Positions 56,993 through 64,000 of a stretch of DNA of 64,000 nucleotides are shown piece after piece; the first letter of the stretch is position 1, and each line of letters begins with the position of its first letter. Source of the stretch: Reichenbachiella versicolor (GTDB lineage Bacteria > Bacteroidota > Bacteroidia > Cytophagales > Cyclobacteriaceae); assembly GCF_003171675.1 (NCBI RefSeq), contig NZ_QFZQ01000011.1:120848-184847 (forward strand), in the 5' to 3' direction. Both the position numbers and the translations under genes were made by a program. The notes under the pieces are model-generated. The model had not been told where the DNA came from and ran no database searches. It was given only the letters and a program-made list of their open reading frames with translations.

Positions 56993-57853
56993 TTGGAAAA
57001 TAAAAAAACGCTATCTAATCGTCTAACGACAAAGTATCTGTTAATTGTTAGAAACGAAGAAAATTTTGCAGAAAAGCATACCTATAGCTTTACTTATGCA
57101 AAAATTATTTTGGGCTTGTTTCTGATATTCGTGACTCTTTTCGGGCTTAGCTTTTATTTGTCAACGACGCTTTTAGAACAATGGTTTGACCCTCGGTATG
57201 CTGAACTTAAAGCTAACAAGCAGGTGATAGACTTATCTGCTACTTTGGATTCTGTAGTTCAAGAGGTGAAACGTAAGGATGCTTTTATTGAGAATTTTAA
57301 ACTAATCATGTCTGGTGAGGATGATAAATATACCAAGGTAGATAACGAAGGGAACTTAAAGAGTTCAGAAGTAAAAGAGATTGTTCAATCGGAAGAGATT
57401 AACCCCATAGATTCCCAGTTCAGAGTTCAGTTTGAAGAGGTTGGGGTAGACCTGAGTCTCGATGCTTCGGCTATTTCAGACGAAATGGAAGACTTTTATT
57501 TATTCAAGCCCGTAGAAGGTATCGTTTCTGATGGTTTTGGGAAAGATCATTTAGCAGTAGATATAGTAGCTAAACAGGATGAGCCTGTAAAGGCCGTGGC
57601 AGATGGAACAGTGATTTTTGCTTCTTGGACACAAGATAGTGGCTATGTGATGGCAATTCAGCATTCGGGGAACCTATTGTCCATGTATAAGCATAATTCG
57701 GATTTGTTGAAAAACGTTGGTAATTTTGTAAGTGCTGGAGAAGTGATTTCTATCATCGGTAATACTGGTGAGTTGACTTCAGGCCCGCATCTTCATTTCG
57801 AATTGTGGTACAATGGAAATCCAATTAATCCTGAAGAATTTATCCGTTTTTAA
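56993..57853 (+). CDS. M23 family murein peptidase (TTG start)
   Basis: A 286-residue envelope peptidase. One membrane helix (about 37-57) is followed by a coiled-coil-like linker and a C-terminal LytM domain with all zinc and catalytic residues: His186, Asp190 (HLAVD), and His266, His268 (GPHLHFEL). The initiator is TTG; the next ATG would remove the membrane anchor. It lies 15 bp before a bactofilin gene, a pairing known from other phyla where the peptidase and the bactofilin act together on cell shape. Confidence 0.92.
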   Translation: MENKKTLSNRLTTKYLLIVRNEENFAEKHTYSFTYAKIILGLFLIFVTLFGLSFYLSTTLLEQWFDPRYAELKANKQVIDLSATLDSVVQEVKRKDAFIENFKLIMSGEDDKYTKVDNEGNLKSSEVKEIVQSEEINPIDSQFRVQFEEVGVDLSLDASAISDEMEDFYLFKPVEGIVSDGFGKDHLAVDIVAKQDEPVKAVADGTVIFASWTQDSGYVMAIQHSGNLLSMYKHNSDLLKNVGNFVSAGEVISIIGNTGELTSGPHLHFELWYNGNPINPEEFIRF

Positions 57854-57868
57854 GAATTATGACTAGTT

Positions 57869-58285
57869 ATGTTTAAGAATAAGCAAGAGATGAACGAAAC
57901 AGAAATGACCAATTCTACCAACACTATTGGTAAAGGAACGGTATTGACAGGGGATGTTGAAACATTTGGAAACATCCGTATTGAAGGTAAAATGATAGGA
58001 AACCTCAAAACTAAGTCTAAAGCTGTATTGGGAGATTCGTCACAACTAGATGGAAATGTTGTCGCTCAAAACGCTGAAATTTTCGGTAATGTAGTTGGGA
58101 AAGTTGAGGTTGCGGAACTTCTAATTTTAAAGGCTACGGCAGTAATCAGTGGGGACATTATTACTAATAAATTGGTGGTCGAGTCTGGAGCGACTTTTAA
58201 TGGAGGCTGTAAAATGGGAGTTTCTATGAAAGAAATTAGAATTGGCGAAGGCAAGAAAGATGAGCCACTCAGAAAAGCCAACTAA
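57869..58285 (+). CDS. bactofilin (polymer-forming cytoskeletal protein)
   Basis: A 138-residue bactofilin. The central beta-helix (about 20-120) shows the regular short repeats of the family: IGKGTVLTGDVETFGNIRIEGKMIGNL, then SKAVLGDSSQLDGNVVAQNAEIFGNVVGKVEVAELL, ending SGATFNGGCKMG. Bactofilins form nucleotide-free filaments at the membrane and place wall enzymes. The N-terminal ~18 residues are polar. Its 3' end overlaps the AtpZ gene by 26 bp. Confidence 0.95.
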   Translation: MFKNKQEMNETEMTNSTNTIGKGTVLTGDVETFGNIRIEGKMIGNLKTKSKAVLGDSSQLDGNVVAQNAEIFGNVVGKVEVAELLILKATAVISGDIITNKLVVESGATFNGGCKMGVSMKEIRIGEGKKDEPLRKAN

Positions 58286-58484
58286 TTCACATCAAAATAA
58301 ATATTTGAGATATACAAGCCTTGCATTTGAGATGCTAGGCTTTATTCTTTTAGGAGTGTTAGGAGGATACAAGCTGGATCAATATTTTCATTTTGATAAA
58401 CCCTTTATGACAGCAGGGTGTGCTCTGTTAGGAGTATTAGCTTCTATGATTTACCTCATTCGTAATCTTCCCAAATCAGAATAA
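58260..58484 (+). CDS. AtpZ/AtpI family protein
   Basis: A 74-residue membrane protein with two helices (FEMLGFILLGVLGGYKLD and FMTAGCALLGVLASMIYLI) that match the AtpZ/AtpI family, which helps c-ring assembly or ion uptake in ATP synthase operons. I start at ATG 58260; a longer frame from TTG 58242 would overlap the bactofilin by 44 bp. It is followed by the next gene with a one-base overlap (TAATG). Confidence 0.88.
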   Translation: MSHSEKPTNSHQNKYLRYTSLAFEMLGFILLGVLGGYKLDQYFHFDKPFMTAGCALLGVLASMIYLIRNLPKSE

Positions 58485-58858
58485 TGAATAGATCTACAAT
58501 TAGTTTGACAATCTTCTCGGTTGTTGTTTTGGCGATATCCATTGGATTGCAGTATTTACAACTCGATTGGATACATTCTTATTTACCATATATGGTAGGT
58601 TTTTATTGGTTGCAGTTTTTACTAATGGATTTACTTAATCGATTGTTCAAAGATACTTTGGATGTAGAGGAAGTGTTTATTTTACTTGGAGGTGTTACCG
58701 CTAGATTATTGATCGCTATTATGGTAATGATAATTGTGGCAATAGTTGCAATAGATCAGAGTAAGTTGTTTATAGTCAATTTTGCAGTACTCTATTTGAT
58801 CTACTTAGTTTTTGAAATCAAAGGGGTATTATCTAACTTGCGCTCAAATTTGAAATAA
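58484..58858 (+). CDS. small membrane protein of the ATP synthase operon
   Basis: A 124-residue protein with four hydrophobic helices. It starts MNRSTISLTIFSVVVLAISI and ends IYLVFEIKGVLSNLRSNLK. Similar small membrane proteins sit between AtpZ and atpB in many Bacteroidota and may play the AtpI (c-ring chaperone) part, but I see no firm motif. It overlaps AtpZ by one base and lies 6 bp before atpB. Confidence 0.75.
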   Translation: MNRSTISLTIFSVVVLAISIGLQYLQLDWIHSYLPYMVGFYWLQFLLMDLLNRLFKDTLDVEEVFILLGGVTARLLIAIMVMIIVAIVAIDQSKLFIVNFAVLYLIYLVFEIKGVLSNLRSNLK

Positions 58859-58864
58859 GGGTAA

Positions 58865-59887
58865 ATGACGTCTAAAAGTTCGTTTTTCAAGGCATTAAAT
58901 ATCAAAACGTTAGCTTTTGTTTTTTTGTTTTTAATTGGCTCTGTAGCATCAGCTTCTGATAGCAAGGAGGGAGAGAAGTTTAATCCAGGTTCTCTAATTA
59001 TACATCACGTTTTGGATGATTACACTTGGCACTTTTTCGATGGTCATTATGGTACATTATATTTACCAGTGATATTATACACTGATAATGGGCTAAAGGT
59101 TTTCTCTTCATCAAGGTTTTTCGATGAACATTACAATTCAGTCTCCTATGATGGTTTTAAATTAGAACATGGTCATATAATTGCTTTGGATGGAGGTCAT
59201 CCTTTGGATTTTTCAATTACTAAAAATGTAGCCTCACTATTTCTTAGTGCTTTTCTTCTTTTATCAATATTCATCACTATTGCTAATAGATATAAAAAGA
59301 ATCCGAATAAGGCTCCTAGAGGTATTCAGTCTTTCTTTGAGCCAATTATCATTTTTATTAGAGATGAAATAGCTCTACCAAATATTGGAGAGAAATCTTA
59401 CAGAAGATTTCTACCTTTCTTATTAACAATATTTTTCTTTATCTGGTTTAATAACCTTTTAGGTTTGATCCCAGGAGGAGCGAATTTGACAGGTAATATC
59501 GCAGTAACTCTCGTGTTAGCAGTTATAGTTTTATTGGTTACTCTATTTAGTACTAAGAAATACTACTGGAAGCACATTTTTGCTACACCGGGTGTTCCAT
59601 TACCTGTAATGATTATTCTGATTCCGATCGAATTGGTCGGTATTTTGACTAAGCCTTTCTCTTTGATGATGCGTTTGTTTGCAAACATTACTGCAGGACA
59701 CATTGTGATTCTGAGTTTGTTTAGTCTGATATTTATTTTTGAGAGCTTCGCGATTGCAGGAGTGAGTGTAGCGTTCGCCATATTTATGAACTTCCTAGAG
59801 TTGTTCGTAGCACTGCTACAAGCGTATGTGTTTACTTTATTATCTGCTATGTATTTCGGTGCAGCAGTGGAGGAAGCACATCATTAA
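58865..59887 (+). CDS. atpB: F0F1 ATP synthase subunit a
   Basis: Proton half-channel subunit. The 340-residue protein has an N-terminal signal-like helix (FKALNIKTLAFVFLFLIGSV) and a ~100-residue periplasmic extension before the usual membrane core, making it longer than E. coli AtpB. The extension is common in Bacteroidota. The core shows PFLLTIFFFIWFNNLLGLIPGG and the essential Arg in LMMRLFANITAGH, with a C-terminal LLQAYVFTLLSAMYF helix. First core gene of the F0 set. Confidence 0.96.
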   Translation: MTSKSSFFKALNIKTLAFVFLFLIGSVASASDSKEGEKFNPGSLIIHHVLDDYTWHFFDGHYGTLYLPVILYTDNGLKVFSSSRFFDEHYNSVSYDGFKLEHGHIIALDGGHPLDFSITKNVASLFLSAFLLLSIFITIANRYKKNPNKAPRGIQSFFEPIIIFIRDEIALPNIGEKSYRRFLPFLLTIFFFIWFNNLLGLIPGGANLTGNIAVTLVLAVIVLLVTLFSTKKYYWKHIFATPGVPLPVMIILIPIELVGILTKPFSLMMRLFANITAGHIVILSLFSLIFIFESFAIAGVSVAFAIFMNFLELFVALLQAYVFTLLSAMYFGAAVEEAHH

Positions 59888-59910
59888 ATTTTGAACTTTT
59901 AATTATTTAA

Positions 59911-60165
<255 letters not shown>

Positions 60166-60172
60166 AAGGTTT

Positions 60173-60201
60173 TGATCCCGAAAAATTTTCGGGATCATTT
60201 T
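60173..60201 (+). terminator. strong hairpin between atpE and atpF (partial terminator or mRNA-stabilising stem)
   Basis: tgatcccg (60173-60180) and cgggatca (60190-60197) pair perfectly, and the A-run and T-run between them can extend the stem; four T's follow. It begins 7 bp after atpE stop and 37 bp before the atpF ATG. Full termination would cut off the F1 genes, so it should only attenuate transcription or protect the atpE message end. Confidence 0.7.
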
Positions 60202-60234
60202 ACATTGAATTATAATATTTAACAATAGATAACT

Positions 60235-60729
60235 ATGGACTTAGTTACCCCAGGTGTAGGACTTATTTTTTGGCAGACAGTTACATTTTTGATCGTTCTA
60301 GGATTGTTGGCTGCATTCGTATGGAAACCTATCATGGAAGCTTTGAGAGCTAGAGAGGGATTCATTGAAGATTCTTTAAGCGCAGCTGAGAATGCGAAAA
60401 AAGACATTGAAAAATTGAAGAATGACAACGAGTATTTAATGCAGGAAGCTCGTTTGGAACGTGATAAGATGCTAAAGGAAGCTGCAGAACTTGCTAATAA
60501 AATCAAAGAAGATGCTAAGGATGAAACTTCAAAGATTACAGCAAAAATGATTGAAGATGCCAAAGCTGTTATTCAAGCTGAGAAAAGTTCTGCTTTGAAT
60601 GAAGTAAAAGGTTTAGTAGCTGATTTGTCACTTGATGTAGCGGAGAAAGTTCTAAGAAAGAAATTAGAAGAGAAAAAAGCTCAAGAAGATTTAGTAGAAG
60701 AATTTATTAAAGACATAAAAGTAAATTAA
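60235..60729 (+). CDS. atpF: F0F1 ATP synthase subunit b
   Basis: Peripheral stalk subunit, 164 residues: one N-terminal helix (FWQTVTFLIVLGLLAAFVWKPI) and a long charged coiled coil (about 35-164). The sequence MDLVTPGVGLIFWQTVTFL is typical of Bacteroidota AtpF. Only one b gene is present. atpH follows 7 bp later. Confidence 0.96.
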   Translation: MDLVTPGVGLIFWQTVTFLIVLGLLAAFVWKPIMEALRAREGFIEDSLSAAENAKKDIEKLKNDNEYLMQEARLERDKMLKEAAELANKIKEDAKDETSKITAKMIEDAKAVIQAEKSSALNEVKGLVADLSLDVAEKVLRKKLEEKKAQEDLVEEFIKDIKVN

Positions 60730-60736
60730 TAAGTAA

Positions 60737-61294
60737 ATGTCTGAATTTAGAATAGCTTCTCGGTACGCTAAATCTTTAATTGAACTAGCTCAAGAGCAGA
60801 AGTCTGTTGACAAGGTTTTGGCTGACATTCGTTTGTTAAAATCAACATGTGAGTCAAATAGGGATTTCCTAATGGTCCTGAGGAATCCGATCGTTAACAG
60901 TCAACAAAAACTTTCAATTCTAACTAAAATATTTGAAGGTAAAGTCGATAATCTGACTTTAGAATTCTTCAAAATATTAACTAGAAAAAGAAGAGAAGAA
61001 TACTTATACGATATAGCACAAGTATTTGAGCAGCAATATAACGACATGAATGGGATCGTTTCTGCTTCTATCACCACAGTATCTCCATTATCAACGTCTA
61101 ATAGAAAAGACATTGAAGCGTTATTAAAAAAATTAACTAATGATGCTAAAGTGGATTTAAAAGAATCCATAAACCCTGATCTTATTGGAGGTTTCTTGTT
61201 GAAAATCGGTGATAAACAAATAGATGATAGCGTAAGTGGTAAATTGAGAGAGTTGAAACTACAGTTTGCAGAAAGAAGCTTTGCTACGAAATAA
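60737..61294 (+). CDS. atpH: F0F1 ATP synthase subunit delta
   Basis: Connects the F1 head to the b stalk. The 185 residues contain the N-terminal helical bundle (SRYAKSLIELAQEQKSVDKV, FLMVLRNPIVNSQQKL) and the C-terminal INPDLIGGFLLKIGDKQIDDSVSGKL, the signature of the family. Length is standard. A 48-bp gap separates it from atpA. Confidence 0.96.
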   Translation: MSEFRIASRYAKSLIELAQEQKSVDKVLADIRLLKSTCESNRDFLMVLRNPIVNSQQKLSILTKIFEGKVDNLTLEFFKILTRKRREEYLYDIAQVFEQQYNDMNGIVSASITTVSPLSTSNRKDIEALLKKLTNDAKVDLKESINPDLIGGFLLKIGDKQIDDSVSGKLRELKLQFAERSFATK

Positions 61295-61342
61295 GCCTTA
61301 AGGCAATTTAAAAAGAACAAAAAAACAAAAATAGATACCACA

Positions 61343-62923
61343 ATGGCAGATGTAAGACCTGATGAAGTATCAGCAATATTGAGAGAGCAGCTCTCAAACT
61401 TCAGAACAGAAGCAGAATTAGAAGAAGTAGGAACCGTACTACAAGTAGGTGACGGAGTTGCTCGTATTTACGGATTGACTGAAGCTCAATCTGGGGAGCT
61501 TCTTGTTTTCGAAAATGGTTTGAAAGCTATGGCGTTGAACCTTGAAGAGGACAATGTAGGAGCCGTACTTTTAGGTGATTCTTCAGAAGTTAAAGAAGGC
61601 GATACTGTAAAAAGAACTAAACAAATCGCATCTATCAAGGTAGGTGACGGTATGTGTGGTAGAGTTGTTGACACACTAGGTAACCCAATAGACGGCAAAG
61701 GCGAAATTGCTGGAGATCTTTACGAGATGCCTATGGAGAGAAAAGCTCCAGGTGTAATCTACAGACAGCCAGTAAATGAGCCATTACAAACTGGTATCAC
61801 TTCTGTCGATTCAATGATTCCTATTGGTAGAGGGCAGAGAGAGTTGATCATCGGCGATAGACAGACTGGTAAGACAGCTGTGGCAATCGATGCTATTATC
61901 AACCAAAAAGAATTTTATGACAAAGGAGAGCCAGTATTTTGTATTTACGTGGCTATCGGTCAAAAAGCTTCTACAGTAGCAGGTATTGTTTCTGCACTTG
62001 AAAAAGGAGGAGCTCTTCCTTATACAGTTGTTGTTTCTGCATCAGCTTCTGATCCTGCTCCAATGCAGTTTTTTGCTCCGTTTACAGGTGCTGCAATTGG
62101 TGAGTATTTTAGAGATACTGGACGCCCAGCATTGGTAGTCTATGATGATTTGTCTAAACAAGCGGTTGCATATAGAGAGGTGTCGTTACTTCTTAGAAGA
62201 CCTCCAGGGCGTGAGGCATATCCTGGTGACGTGTTTTATCTTCACTCAAGATTATTGGAAAGAGCTGCAAAGGTGAATGATTCTGATGCTATCGCTGCTG
62301 AAATGAATGATCTTCCAGAGTCTTTGAAAGATAAAGTAAAAGGTGGTGGATCATTGACTGCACTTCCTATTATTGAGACTGCTGCTGGTGATGTTTCTGC
62401 CTATATTCCGACGAACGTTATCTCTATTACTGATGGTCAGATTTTCTTAGAAACGAATCTGTTTAATTCTGGTATTAGACCTGCAATTAATGTTGGTATT
62501 TCTGTATCAAGAGTAGGAGGTTCAGCTCAGGTAAAGTCAATGAAAAAAGTATCAGGGACTTTGAAGCTTGATCAAGCACAGTTTAGAGAACTAGAGGCAT
62601 TTGCTAAGTTTGGGTCTGATCTTGATGCGGCGACTAAACTGACCATTGATAGAGGTCAAAAGAACCAAGAGCTATTAAAGCAACCTCAATTCTCTCCAAT
62701 TCCGGTAGGTGAGCAGGTAGCTACTATTTTCGCTTCTACTAAAGGTTTTATTGATAAAGTTCCAGTGGAAAAAGTTAAAGCTTTTAACACAGAGTATATC
62801 ACTGTATTGAGAACACAACATGCTGAACTTTTAGATAAACTTGGTGCTGGCAAGTTCGATGCTGAATTAACTGATAAATTGGGTGAGGTGGCTAAGCAAA
62901 CTGCTACTGCATTCGAAAATTAA
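61343..62923 (+). CDS. atpA: F0F1 ATP synthase subunit alpha
   Basis: Non-catalytic nucleotide-binding subunit. The 526 residues include the N-terminal beta-barrel ([11 protein letters not shown]), Walker A GDRQTGKT at 171-178, [49 protein letters not shown] core (DDLSKQ and SRLLERA are visible), [11 protein letters not shown], and the C-terminal helical domain. Length is normal. The partner beta subunit gene (atpD) is not in this window. Confidence 0.98.
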   Translation: MADVRPDEVSAILREQLSNFRTEAELEEVGTVLQVGDGVARIYGLTEAQSGELLVFENGLKAMALNLEEDNVGAVLLGDSSEVKEGDTVKRTKQIASIKVGDGMCGRVVDTLGNPIDGKGEIAGDLYEMPMERKAPGVIYRQPVNEPLQTGITSVDSMIPIGRGQRELIIGDRQTGKTAVAIDAIINQKEFYDKGEPVFCIYVAIGQKASTVAGIVSALEKGGALPYTVVVSASASDPAPMQFFAPFTGAAIGEYFRDTGRPALVVYDDLSKQAVAYREVSLLLRRPPGREAYPGDVFYLHSRLLERAAKVNDSDAIAAEMNDLPESLKDKVKGGGSLTALPIIETAAGDVSAYIPTNVISITDGQIFLETNLFNSGIRPAINVGISVSRVGGSAQVKSMKKVSGTLKLDQAQFRELEAFAKFGSDLDAATKLTIDRGQKNQELLKQPQFSPIPVGEQVATIFASTKGFIDKVPVEKVKAFNTEYITVLRTQHAELLDKLGAGKFDAELTDKLGEVAKQTATAFEN

Positions 62924-62936
62924 TAGATAAGCTAGT

Positions 62937-63830
62937 ATGGCTAACTTAAAAGAAGTTAAAGAGAGAATCTCATCTGTAACGTCTACTAGGCAGATTACAA
63001 GCGCCATGAAAATGGTAGCTGCTGCTAAGCTCAGAAGAGCTCAAGATAAGATTACACAGATGAGACCATACTCTCAGAAATTGACAAGCATATTGCAAAA
63101 TGTGTCGGCTAATCTTGATGGTGATTCATCTAGTCAATACAGCGAAATTAGGCCAGAGCCTGACAATGTTTTGTTAGTTGTGGTTTCTTCTGATAGGGGT
63201 CTTTGTGGAGCATTTAATAATAATGCTTTTAAGGCAACTGTTAAGTTGATCAACGAAAAGTATTCATATGAATATAAGCACGATGGTGTCCATATTCTAC
63301 CAATTGGTAAAAAAGCCTACGAGTACTTTAGTAAGCGAGGATACAATGTAATAAGCGATTACTATGAAATATTCTCTGACCTGAATTTCGATGCTGCAAG
63401 AGATACTGCAGAGTTTGCTATGGAAGGATTTTTGAATAGAGATTTTGACGTAGTTGAGATCATTTATAATGAATTTAAGAACGTAGCAACACAGATCTTA
63501 AGAACAGAGCAGTTTTTACCAATTCCAGAATCAAAAGAAGAGGTAAAGAGTGATGATAAGAATATCGATTACATCTATGAGCCATCAATTGAGTTCGTAG
63601 TAGAAGAATTAATCCCGAAGTCACTTAAAATTCAATTTTACAAAGCAATTCTAGAGTCAAATGCATCTGAGCATGGAGCTAGAATGTCAGCTATGGATCA
63701 AGCAACTGACAATGCTGGAGAGATGCTGAAAGAGTTGAAGTTGGTTTATAATAGAACTAGACAAGCAGCCATTACTAAAGAGATTCTAGAGATAGTAGGT
63801 GGTGCAGAAGCATTAGCTGCTGAGAGTTAA
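62937..63830 (+). CDS. atpG: F0F1 ATP synthase subunit gamma
   Basis: Central rotor shaft. The 297 residues have the conserved N-terminal helix ANLKEVKERISSVTSTRQIT, the VVVSSDRGLCGAFNNN motif, and the C-terminal helix with ASEHGARMSAMDQATDNAGEM and YNRTRQAAITKEILEIVGGAEAL. A gap of 13 bp separates it from atpA. It is the last gene; a terminator follows 24 bp after the stop. Confidence 0.97.
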   Translation: MANLKEVKERISSVTSTRQITSAMKMVAAAKLRRAQDKITQMRPYSQKLTSILQNVSANLDGDSSSQYSEIRPEPDNVLLVVVSSDRGLCGAFNNNAFKATVKLINEKYSYEYKHDGVHILPIGKKAYEYFSKRGYNVISDYYEIFSDLNFDAARDTAEFAMEGFLNRDFDVVEIIYNEFKNVATQILRTEQFLPIPESKEEVKSDDKNIDYIYEPSIEFVVEELIPKSLKIQFYKAILESNASEHGARMSAMDQATDNAGEMLKELKLVYNRTRQAAITKEILEIVGGAEALAAES

Positions 63831-63853
63831 TTTAGATTGACATAATGATACTT

Positions 63854-63883
63854 AAAGGCTCACCATTAGGTGGGCTTTTTTTT
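63854..63883 (+). terminator. terminator of the ATP synthase operon
   Basis: Arms aaaggctcacc (63854-63864) and ggtgggctttt (63869-63879) form an 11-bp stem with two G:U pairs and a 4-nt loop, leading into a run of T's. It marks the end of the operon after atpG. The last ~115 bases of the window hold no recognised gene. Confidence 0.9.
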
Positions 63884-64000
63884 CTGAAAGTCTCTTCATA
63901 CCAATGCATAGATTACCTAAATAACTGATGATCTAAGCTGTTTTCTATTAGAGAAAAATTTTTTCTACGTGCTCTACGGCAACAACTGTGGGTGCTTAGC

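Noticed and set aside
58242..58259. TTG start for AtpZ giving six more residues
   Set aside because: The ATG at 58260 gives a better family fit and a smaller overlap with the bactofilin; the same reasoning was used for lipA (15347), queG (21991) and porP/sprF (44604).

Overview
The window comes from the chromosome of a gliding or T9SS-bearing member of the Bacteroidota, most likely a marine Cytophagales relative (Reichenbachiella/Marivirga-like; this placement is inference). The evidence is the low GC by eye, a full gldKLMN block with porP/sprF and sprE, Bacteroidota-only families (DUF6089, DUF6503, DUF4271), promoter boxes of the TAnnTTTG type, few Shine-Dalgarno sites, and an ATP synthase operon that stops after atpG. 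I see no rRNA, tRNA, CRISPR array, intact insertion sequence or prophage.

Layout. 1-3.7 kb (minus strand): a partial DUF6089 protein, then NAD kinase, a CBS protein, an alpha/beta hydrolase, CvpA and a YqeY/GatB-domain protein, tightly packed. 3.8-11.3 kb (plus): pdxJ, hydrolase, methylase, metK, dsbD, an M23 peptidase and a nitroreductase. 11.3-18.2 kb: glycosyltransferase, bestrophin, a small-ORF gap between two terminators, DUF6503 lipoprotein, lipA, a secreted beta-rich protein, cysS and an MTH1187 protein. 18.3-25.3 kb: ZIP transporter, methyltransferase, apbE, divergent ruvB-queG, a gap with a possible transposon relic, and an M3 peptidase. 25.3-38.7 kb: a structured gap before a MATE exporter, a frameshifted VWA lipoprotein behind a 16-bp inverted repeat, gpmI, an orphan histidine kinase, a KefB-type antiporter, a TIGR01777 epimerase, a LOG protein and uvrA. 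38.7-44.6 kb: hemW and an Omp85 protein in tight divergence, a WecA/MraY-type transferase, DUF4271 and hemD.

44.6-56.9 kb is the secretion block. porP/sprF, gldK, gldL, gldM and gldN run on the plus strand to a strong terminator. They face uvrC, a class A PBP and sprE (porW) on the minus strand. GldLM form the proton-driven motor, GldKN the periplasmic ring, PorP/SprF an outer-membrane partner and SprE a periplasmic TPR lipoprotein. 57.0-63.9 kb is an M23 peptidase, a bactofilin, AtpZ, a small membrane protein and atpBEFHAG, closed by a terminator; atpD and atpC are not in the window. A strong hairpin sits between atpE and atpF.

Most of the window is core housekeeping. No clearly new multi-gene system is present. 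The points most worth a second look are the structured gap upstream of the MATE gene (25.38-25.56 kb), the 40-residue ORF at 13.5 kb, the perfect inverted repeat at 27.0 kb, the atpE/atpF hairpin, and the unusually common TTG start codons.
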